This document shows positions 1 to 4,612 of a stretch of DNA of 6,248 nucleotides, piece by piece; within the stretch, counting starts at the first letter, position 1, and each line of letters starts with the position of its first letter. The DNA lies in assembly GCA_003164375.1 (NCBI GenBank), contig PLTE01000369.1, forward strand, positions 1 through 6,248, given 5' to 3'. Source of the stretch: Hyphomicrobiales bacterium. Its GTDB lineage: Bacteria > Pseudomonadota > Alphaproteobacteria > Rhizobiales > Xanthobacteraceae. The position numbers and the translations under genes are program-made. The notes beneath the pieces are model-generated. The model worked only from the letters and a program-made list of their open reading frames with translations, was not told the DNA's origin and searched no databases.

Positions 1-49
1 CCAGGAATGCCCGTGCGGCGCCATCGCCATGGTGCCGGAAGAAATCTGA
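1..49 (+). CDS. C-terminal tail of an upstream gene, possibly a 4Fe-4S ferredoxin-like protein (partial)
   Basis: In the frame starting at base 2 the sequence reads QECPCGAIAMVPEEI and stops at TGA 47-49. The CPxGAI pattern resembles the last cysteine segment of bacterial 4Fe-4S ferredoxin domains (usually CPTGAI), so this may be the end of an iron-sulfur protein. Only 15 residues are visible and no other cluster cysteines can be checked, so identity is tentative. The stop lies 41 bases before the ATG of the next + strand gene, whose protein is also cysteine-rich, so the two could be co-transcribed. The tail could equally belong to an unrelated protein, or be chance. Confidence 0.35.
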   Translation, partial: QECPCGAIAMVPEEI

Positions 50-90
50 TTGATTCGACATGCGTGCGGGAACAAACGCAGGAGGGTTCG

Positions 91-348
91 ATGCAAGACA
101 ACAACGCCGACGCCATCATGCGCGACGATCTTCTTGAAATGCGGGCGGGGCTCCTCGGCCTTGCTCTTGACGCGCTCGAAAAGGGCGGCGTCGCGGTCGA
201 CACCATCAGGCAGCAGTGCAAGCGCTGCACGTTCGGCAAGGCCTGCGAACTCGACTTAAGGCGCGATCCCAACGATCCGGTGTGGGAGACATATTGTCCG
301 AACACGGCGACGCTGATCGCGCTCGCCAGAGGCTCGGCCGCTCCCTAA
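91..348 (+). CDS. DUF6455 family small four-cysteine protein
   Basis: An 85-residue protein of unknown function. The ATG at 91 was chosen because a strong Shine-Dalgarno (GGAGGG, 81-86) sits 4 bases before it; the longer open frame from 7 has no such site. The N-terminal half (about residues 10-42) looks helical, with DLLEMRAGLLGLALDAL. The C-terminal half carries the family signature: C43-x2-C46-x5-C52, then YCPN with C69. This C-x2-C-x5-C...YCPN pattern matches DUF6455 proteins, which are common in Rhizobiales and Rhodobacterales. The four cysteines suggest binding of a metal or iron-sulfur cluster, but that is inference. No signal peptide or membrane segment is seen, so it is probably cytoplasmic. 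It may be in one transcription unit with the possible ferredoxin tail upstream. Confidence 0.75.
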   Translation: MQDNNADAIMRDDLLEMRAGLLGLALDALEKGGVAVDTIRQQCKRCTFGKACELDLRRDPNDPVWETYCPNTATLIALARGSAAP

Positions 349-369
349 GGGCGTCGAAGTACGTAGTGT

Positions 370-618
370 TCAAAGAGCCGAGCGCAGCGAAGTACGAAAT
401 TTTCTGTCTCGCTTAATGTGCCATTCCCGGCTCATCGCCTCGTTGCGGGTTTTGCAAGCCTCGGAATAGAGCAGAATCCACGCTCGCCCTCGGGTCGACT
501 TGGCGCCGCGTCCCGCATTATGTTGTTGAAGGCGCCTTGCCAGGTCGGTGGTCCAGCCGACATAAGTTCGCCGATCATTTTTACGCCGGCTTCCCAGGAC
601 ATAAACGAAAAAGCGCAT
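370..618 (-). CDS. GIY-YIG nuclease-superfamily mini-protein (UPF0213/YhbQ-like)
   Basis: An 82-residue single-domain protein. The GIY and YIG elements appear as FVYVL (residues 4-8) and TYVGWT (18-23). They are followed by the conserved helix LARRLQQHNAG with Arg29, the segment GAKSTRGR, and a late NEAMSREWHIKR stretch that contains the glutamate region expected of the catalytic fold. Members of this small UPF0213-type group are about 80-100 residues and mostly uncharacterised; some YhbQ-like proteins have been linked to DNA-damage processing. The start ATG (616-618) has no good Shine-Dalgarno, so a slightly different start is possible. It lies 59 bases downstream of tRNA-Glu on the same strand and might be read through from that promoter. 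The cellular role is unknown; the fold assignment is solid. Confidence 0.82.
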   Translation of the reverse strand: MRFFVYVLGSRRKNDRRTYVGWTTDLARRLQQHNAGRGAKSTRGRAWILLYSEACKTRNEAMSREWHIKRDRKFRTSLRSAL

Positions 619-677
619 ATGGTGCTTGAGGCGAACGCGACCGACGACCCGCCGACGCCGTCATTACGTTCGTGAGA

Positions 678-753
678 TGGCGCTCCCTAGGGGACTCGAA
701 CCCCTGTTTTCGCCGTGAGAGGGCGACGTCCTGGGCCGCTAGACGAAGGGAGC
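678..753 (-). tRNA. tRNA-Glu (anticodon CTC)
   Basis: The - strand folds as a complete 76-base cloverleaf. The acceptor stem is GCTCCCT (753-747) paired with AGGGAGC, the D arm is GTCT...GGAC, the anticodon stem is TCGCC/GGCGA with loop CTCTCAC, and the T arm is AGGGG-TTCGAGT-CCCCT. The discriminator is G and CCA is encoded (678-680). The loop places CTC at positions 34-36, which reads GAG codons, giving tRNA-Glu. GAG is heavily used in this GC-rich genome, so a CTC isoacceptor is expected. It is a single gene with its own likely promoter upstream. Confidence 0.95.
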
Positions 754-761
754 CTGGCGTT

Positions 762-790
762 GAAATAAACGCGATGGCGCCGCCATGCAA
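762..790 (-). promoter_or_regulatory. Probable sigma-70-type promoter of tRNA-Glu
   Basis: On the - strand TTGCAT (790-785) and TATTTC (767-762) are separated by exactly 17 bases, matching the -35/-10 layout of housekeeping promoters. The -10 ends 8 bases before the mature tRNA 5' end, so the precursor would carry only a very short 5' leader. A small inverted repeat, ATGGC-GCC-GCCAT (774-786), lies in the spacer and touches the -35 box. The call is by eye and no transcription start is known. Confidence 0.5.
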
Positions 791-850
791 GCGCGTTTGC
801 GGCGGCGTTTCGGCCCCAGGCCCCCTCCCCGCGCATCAAGCCTATTGCAC

Positions 851-915
851 ACACGATCTCTCGGGCGGGCGACTTATTGCGCGCGAGGCATGGGATATTG
901 CCGGCCAGATCGTGT
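851..915. repeat. Perfect 9-bp inverted repeat in the leader of the PAN-domain gene
   Basis: ACACGATCT (851-859) and AGATCGTGT (907-915) are exact reverse complements separated by 47 bases. A second stem nests inside: CTCGGGCG (860-867) pairs with CGCGCGAG (880-887) with one mismatch. The right arm ends 27 bases before the ATG at 943. A further small hairpin, GGCCG (923-927) with CGGCC (934-938), lies between it and the start codon. It could be an operator for a dimeric regulator, a leader RNA structure, or chance in GC-rich DNA; the AT-containing 9-bp arms make chance somewhat less likely. Confidence 0.5.
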
Positions 916-942
916 AAGGATAGGCCGACCGGGCGGCCGATC

Positions 943-1485
943 ATGACGCGACATTGGCGACTGATAATCTGCGCGACCGTGGTCCTCGGCTTCGCCGCGT
1001 GCCTCGCCCGCGCCGATGTGGGCTTCGACCGGCCCGGCGGCGATTACGACAAATTCGTCCTCAAATCCGGCGATCCGGCCGAGTGTTCGTTGCGCTGCGA
1101 GCGCGACGCGCGCTGCCGCGCATGGGCCTTCTCCTATCCGCGCACCGAACAAGCCGAGGCGGTCTGCTGGCTGAAAAACCACGTGCCGCCGCGCGTGCAA
1201 AATCAATGCTGCGTCTCCGGCGTGCGTGGCGCCGGCTTGAACGAGCCGATCTCCAAGGACCTGGAATACGGCATCGATCGCACCGGCGGCGATTACCGGT
1301 CGTTCGAAACCACGGCGGACGGTGCCGGCGCGGCCTGCGCCAAGGCGTGCAAGGACGAACAGCGCTGCCGGGCCTGGACCTATATGCGCCCGGGCTATCA
1401 AGGCGCCGCCGCGCATTGCTATCTCAAAGCGAAAATTCCGCTGCCGCGGCATCACCCGTGCTGCATGTCCGGCGTCATCCGCTAG
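943..1485 (+). CDS. Secreted or lipid-anchored protein with two tandem PAN/Apple-like domains
   Basis: A 180-residue exported protein of unknown binding partner. Residues 1-24 form a signal sequence: MTRHWR, a hydrophobic core, then LARA-D with likely cleavage after Ala24. FAAC at 17-20 is an imperfect lipobox, so lipoprotein processing at Cys20 is an alternative. The mature part is two copies of one module, about residues 27-94 and 110-178. Each begins G(F/I)DR-x-GGDY, continues with C-x3-C-x5/6-CRAW and (V/H)C(W/Y)LK, and ends CC(V/M)SGV, giving six cysteines per copy, probably disulfide-bonded. This pattern matches the PAN/Apple fold, known for protein or carbohydrate binding. ATG 943 was chosen because the signal peptide starts there; upstream in-frame TTG 877 would add an unlikely charged tail. 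No clear Shine-Dalgarno is present. It converges on the M28 gene. Confidence 0.75.
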   Translation: MTRHWRLIICATVVLGFAACLARADVGFDRPGGDYDKFVLKSGDPAECSLRCERDARCRAWAFSYPRTEQAEAVCWLKNHVPPRVQNQCCVSGVRGAGLNEPISKDLEYGIDRTGGDYRSFETTADGAGAACAKACKDEQRCRAWTYMRPGYQGAAAHCYLKAKIPLPRHHPCCMSGVIR

Positions 1486-1510
1486 AGTTTTAAACAGCGC
1501 GCAAATTCGA

Positions 1511-1530
1511 GCCCGCCGGCGCGCCGCGGC
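1511..1530. terminator. GC-rich hairpin between convergent genes (possible bidirectional terminator)
   Basis: Between two convergent stop codons, CCGC (1513-1516) pairs with GCGG (1526-1529). GG (1518-1519) pairs with CC (1524-1525) around a CGCG loop, with one bulged base. The centre is the 10-bp palindrome CGGCGCGCCG (1517-1526). The position fits a shared terminator for the PAN gene and the three-gene operon, but there is no U-run on either side, so Rho-dependent termination is equally possible. Confidence 0.3.
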
Positions 1531-1535
1531 TTGAT

Positions 1536-2498
1536 TCAGCGCGCGTACAGATAGCGGACCAGAGTGCGGCCGACATCGGCCAATCTTGCCGCCGAGCATT
1601 TGTCGATGGTGTCTTCCGTGGTGTTGAACCACGGGTCGTATTCGAAATCGATGACGAGAAAGCTCGGAATGCCGGCGCGGACGAGCGCGGTCTGATCGTC
1701 GCCGACCGGATAAGTCGTCGGTGCATTCAGGAACACGGACGGCGCAACCGCCGCGCCGATGTTCCAGAATTTCACCGTCTCATTCCTTGCATTGGCGAGC
1801 GAATACAGTTCCGGGCTGAGCCTGAGATCGCGGTAGCAGACCATATCGAAGACGACGCCGGCTTCGGGCTTGCGACTCGAATAGAAATCGCCGAGGTGCG
1901 TAGCGAAATACGGCGAGCCGAGCGCGAACCAGTGGGGATCGCCGGCGCCGAGCGATTTCGGGCCCTCTTCGCCGTCGAAAAAAATCATATCGATGCCGAA
2001 CGGCGGCGGCGGCAGACCGGCGAGAACGCGCGCGGTTTCAAGGAGCACCGCGACGCCGGAAGCGGAATTGTTGGCGCCGGGCATCGGCGCGTCGGGGTTC
2101 TTGGCGTCGCGATAGGCATGCACGATGCTGTCATAATGCGTGGCGACGATGACACGGCGCGAATTGCCGGGATCGAGCCGCGCGACCAGATTTGTCAGCG
2201 CGTGCTCGACGCCGTCGTCGCCGCGATACGTGAAGCGCTGCTTGGTGATCGCCTTGAACGGCGTCGGCGCCAATTGCGCTTCGATATAGTCGATCGTCGC
2301 TTGGTGGCCCGGCGTATCGAGCGAGCGCGGCGTGAATTTGAGCTGTGCCGCGATGTCGGCCATGGCCCGCTCGCCGCTCCAGCTCTCGGTGGCGACATCG
2401 GGGGCTTGCGCCGCTGCCGGACGGCACCAGAGAATATCCGCGCCAACCGCGAGCGCCGCCGCGAGCACTGCGATCGAATAGACAAGCCTGCGCGTCAC
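1536..2498 (-). CDS. Exported M28-family (glutaminyl cyclase-like) metallopeptidase with altered metal site
   Basis: A 320-residue protein starting at GTG 2498-2496. That GTG overlaps the upstream stop as GTGA (2498-2495), follows GGGAAAGAAA, and places a signal peptide right at the N-terminus; an ATG at 2540 would instead overlap the upstream gene by 46 bp. Residues 1-31 are a Sec signal (hydrophobic 7-20, AAAQA end), so the protein acts outside the cytoplasm. The M28 core is visible: ATHYDS (His121, Asp123), PGANNSASGVAVLLE (141-154), FFDGEE (Glu177/Glu178), FDMV (Asp218), VGDDQTAL (265-272) and FNTTEDTIDK (291-300). Family members are zinc aminopeptidases or glutaminyl-peptide cyclotransferases. 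Here the usual ligand Asp of GANDxASG is Asn144, the usual His of WHTxED is Asn292, and DDH is DDQ (Gln269). Length and fold elements are otherwise normal, so it is an intact gene but perhaps not a zinc enzyme. It is last in a three-gene operon. Confidence 0.85.
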   Translation of the reverse strand: MTRRLVYSIAVLAAALAVGADILWCRPAAAQAPDVATESWSGERAMADIAAQLKFTPRSLDTPGHQATIDYIEAQLAPTPFKAITKQRFTYRGDDGVEHALTNLVARLDPGNSRRVIVATHYDSIVHAYRDAKNPDAPMPGANNSASGVAVLLETARVLAGLPPPPFGIDMIFFDGEEGPKSLGAGDPHWFALGSPYFATHLGDFYSSRKPEAGVVFDMVCYRDLRLSPELYSLANARNETVKFWNIGAAVAPSVFLNAPTTYPVGDDQTALVRAGIPSFLVIDFEYDPWFNTTEDTIDKCSAARLADVGRTLVRYLYAR

Positions 2499-3115
2499 GA
2501 CGATTTCTTTCCCACTGGAAGGAACAAAATGGCGGCGCAAACGGCGAGCGCGATGGCATAGAGATAAGTGATGGAACGCGAGCCGATGGTCGGGATCAAG
2601 AGGAACGTCGTGAGCAGCGTGCCGACGATATTGCCGATGGTCGAAACGCCGTAGACCAGTCCGGCCACGCCGCCGCTCTCCTCGGCCGACCGCGTCAACA
2701 GCCCGACCGCAACCGGCGAGAAGGTGCCGAGCAGCGACAGCGGAACCAGCAACAGCGCCGCCGAGGCCAGGAGAATGGCGGTCGGCCCGTCACCGAACGC
2801 ATCGAGGATCTTCGCCATCACCGGATCGGCCGCCGCCGGAACCAGCATCAGATAGATCGCCGCGACGAGGATCGCCGTGGCGATGATGCGCGACGAGTGA
2901 TAGCGATCGACCACGGCGCCGCCGGCGAAGTAGCCGATCGCCAGCGCGCACAGTACCGTCGATATCAGGCTCGCCCAGGTGCCGATGCCGCCGCCGAAAT
3001 AGGGAAACAGATAGCGGCTGCCCAGCATCTCGAATCCCATCAGCACCCCGCCGACGACGAAGGCGTTGCCGAAGATCAAAATCGTCAGCGCGCGATTTGC
3101 CGTGGTTACTGCCAT
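2495..3115 (-). CDS. Six-helix membrane protein, like the N-terminal half of fused MFS/spermidine synthases
   Basis: A 206-residue integral inner-membrane protein. Hydrophobic segments lie at about residues 10-30, 45-69, 76-93, 112-140, 150-176 and 180-200, giving roughly six helices. GFEMLGSRYLFPYFG (27-41) and the glycine-rich ALAIGYFAGGAVVDRY (57-72) resemble the membrane domain that precedes a SpeE-like domain in bacterial proteins annotated as fused MFS/spermidine synthase. Here that domain stands alone. The SpeE-like domain is encoded by the gene immediately upstream, the reverse of the order in the fusion. ATG 3113-3115 overlaps the upstream coding end by 10 bp (3106-3115), and GAGG upstream may serve as a Shine-Dalgarno, so translational coupling is likely. 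Its own stop overlaps the next start by 4 bp. Substrate, if any, is unknown; it may anchor its operon partners. Confidence 0.75.
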   Translation of the reverse strand: MAVTTANRALTILIFGNAFVVGGVLMGFEMLGSRYLFPYFGGGIGTWASLISTVLCALAIGYFAGGAVVDRYHSSRIIATAILVAAIYLMLVPAAADPVMAKILDAFGDGPTAILLASAALLLVPLSLLGTFSPVAVGLLTRSAEESGGVAGLVYGVSTIGNIVGTLLTTFLLIPTIGSRSITYLYAIALAVCAAILFLPVGKKSS

Positions 3116-4050
3116 TTTCGGTTATGCGCCTCTATGGCTTTGAGCGACTCGACCGGCGCGAAGTCGTCGGTCAGGATCTTGGCGTCCTGGTTGATGACGG
3201 TGCCGCCATCGATCGCAATTTGCCGCCGCTGCGCCAGCAGATCGTGCAGACTGTAGCGCAGATTATAGGCGCTATCGCGTGCGCGCGCGGTGCGGTCGAG
3301 CTCGTCGGCAGAGCGCTCGGGCCCGTCGTAGGCGACGGTGACGACATTGCCGCCGGCGACGTAGAAATCGAGCTGCGGAAACACCGCATGAATGGTCTTC
3401 ACCGCCGAGTCGAACAGCATCGTCGACGGCTCGACGTTCTGCGCCACGACGCCGCCGTCGGCGAGGTGATCTTTGACGATCGTGTAGAATTCCTTGGTCA
3501 AGAGATGAAACGGCACGAACGGCCCGCGGTAGGCGTCGATCAGAATGATGTCGTAGCGGTCCTTCGATTCGTTGAGAAAGATGCGGCCGTCGCGATTGAC
3601 GACCTGGAAGTTCGGCTCGTCCTTGATGCCGAAATATTTGTGCGACAATTCGACGACGACGGGATCGAGCTCGACCGAGGTCACCGGAACCTGCGGCAGG
3701 AAGCGGTGCAGGTAGAACGACGTCCGTCCGCCGCCGAAGCCGATTTCCAGTATCGAATTGATATTCTTGGCGTAGAGCAGGCTCGCGGTCATGTAGCGGG
3801 TATATTCGACCGGCAGGTCGCGGTCGTCGAGCGTGTTGAAAATGCTCTCGGTATAAATGTTGCGGTTGTAGCCGAACGTCATGCTGACATCGGGGCCCTG
3901 ACCGTACACGTAGATATTATTGTAGAGCGACTCGCGCGATTCCAGGAGCTTGCGGGGTTCTTGCGCGGCGGCGGAGCCGAACAGCAGCGCCGCCGCAGCG
4001 ACGGCGCCGGCAATGACGGTGCCGGCAGTCAACGGCCGAACGAACATCAC
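3106..4050 (-). CDS. Spermidine synthase-like (SpeE-fold) protein with an export-type N-terminus
   Basis: 314 residues from GTG 4048-4050, with ATG at 4045-4047 as the second codon; AGGA lies 8 bases upstream of the GTG. Residues 1-30 have Arg5, a hydrophobic stretch (8-26) and AAAQ, typical of a Sec signal or anchor. The SpeE/SAM-binding Rossmann core follows: ESLYNNIYV (40-48), LEIGFGGGRTS (101-111, SAM motif I), VELDP (126-130), NRDGRIF (152-158), IILIDAYRGPFVPFHLLT (168-185) and TDDFAPVE (294-301). The wording VPFHLLTKEF and TDDFAPVE is typical of the membrane-linked SpeE-like group rather than classical spermidine synthase. The classical YQ is YN (43-44), and the DExxYHE segment is missing, reading LPVEYTRYM (79-87). 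Aminopropyl transfer to putrescine is therefore doubtful. It is first of three overlapping genes, about 200 bp downstream of the DUF6476-like gene. Confidence 0.8.
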   Translation of the reverse strand: MMFVRPLTAGTVIAGAVAAAALLFGSAAAQEPRKLLESRESLYNNIYVYGQGPDVSMTFGYNRNIYTESIFNTLDDRDLPVEYTRYMTASLLYAKNINSILEIGFGGGRTSFYLHRFLPQVPVTSVELDPVVVELSHKYFGIKDEPNFQVVNRDGRIFLNESKDRYDIILIDAYRGPFVPFHLLTKEFYTIVKDHLADGGVVAQNVEPSTMLFDSAVKTIHAVFPQLDFYVAGGNVVTVAYDGPERSADELDRTARARDSAYNLRYSLHDLLAQRRQIAIDGGTVINQDAKILTDDFAPVESLKAIEAHNRKWQ

Positions 4051-4140
4051 GTTGCATATCCTGTTGTGGCGGGCGAGACAAAGCCGCGCGTTCAGTCACC
4101 GGACCGAGATCACAGTCCTTTGCCTGGGGCGACTTGGCGG

Positions 4141-4185
4141 GGCGGACACTGCCCGGAGCACCAAAACCGGTCAAGATCGTCCGCC
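4141..4185 (-). repeat. Nested inverted repeat in the leader of the SpeE-like operon
   Basis: GGCGGAC (4141-4147) and GTCCGCC (4179-4185) are perfect complements. An inner CCGG pair (4153-4156 with 4167-4170) makes a stem-loop in - strand RNA between the DUF6476-like stop (4250) and the SpeE-like start (4050). No U-run follows. It could end the DUF6476-like transcript or form part of the operon leader. A TTGACC (4174-4169) lies inside it but has no convincing -10 partner. The rest of the 199-base gap shows nothing I can name. Confidence 0.3.
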
Positions 4186-4249
4186 GCATAGGGACGAAAA
4201 GTGAGCAAAGTGAGACCGGGCGGATCGGCGTAGCAACCAACGCGCGTCG

Positions 4250-4612
4250 TCATGGTTCGGTGGCGAAACGCAATGCCCCGACCGGCTTGAGCGTCTTGAT
4301 GTCGAAAGTGCGCAATTCGCTCGCGCCGCCGATGTCGAGTAGGATCGCCACACGCCCGTCCGAGGCCGTCATCGAAATCACGCGGGCGCCTTTCGGCAGC
4401 GTGACAATGGCATCGATCGCGGGTCCCGTAGCGGCGCCGGCGAATAACCGATAGCCGATGACGGTCACCACCGCCGCAATGGCAAGCGCGGTGGTGAGAG
4501 CCGATATGAGCAGCATCGCACGCGCCCGTCCAACGAACCGCACCGCCTCGGACTCGGCGGGCTCGACGCCGGCTGATAGATTGCCGCGCGGATCGCCGGA
4601 AAGAGTGTTCAT
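4250..4612 (-). CDS. Single-pass membrane protein, DUF6476-like
   Basis: A 120-residue protein with an N-terminal cytoplasmic stretch rich in acidic residues (1-25), a basic RFVGRARA segment, and one transmembrane helix (about 33-56, ending VIGYRLF). A C-terminal domain of about 60 residues has TLPKGARVIS (71-80), IGGASELRTFDIKTLKPVG (94-112) and the ending RFATEP. This layout matches the small membrane family I recall as DUF6476, found beside rluD-type genes in Rhizobiales; the name is from memory. Function is unknown. The start ATG (4612-4610) has AAGGA 10 bases upstream on its strand. It overlaps the ATG of divergent rluD by two bases, so each gene's promoter must lie within the other's coding region. 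A later in-frame ATG (residue 33) would remove the basic segment and is less likely. Confidence 0.7.
   Translation of the reverse strand: MNTLSGDPRGNLSAGVEPAESEAVRFVGRARAMLLISALTTALAIAAVVTVIGYRLFAGAATGPAIDAIVTLPKGARVISMTASDGRVAILLDIGGASELRTFDIKTLKPVGALRFATEP

Noticed and set aside
874..1632. 252-residue open frame on the - strand
   Set aside because: It is antisense to the PAN-domain gene, whose signal peptide and duplicated cysteine pattern show that the + strand is coding.
2499..2540. N-terminal extension of the M28 protein from an ATG at 2540
   Set aside because: The GTG at 2498 overlaps the upstream stop as GTGA, has a purine-rich site before it and puts the signal peptide at the N-terminus.
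2345..3256. 303-residue open frame on the + strand
   Set aside because: It is extremely rich in Arg, Gln and Asp, the mirror image of hydrophobic codons of the membrane protein on the other strand.
3097..4191. 364-residue open frame on the + strand opposite the SpeE-like gene
   Set aside because: It is the antisense shadow of a gene with clear SpeE motifs and has no ribosome site or recognisable motif.
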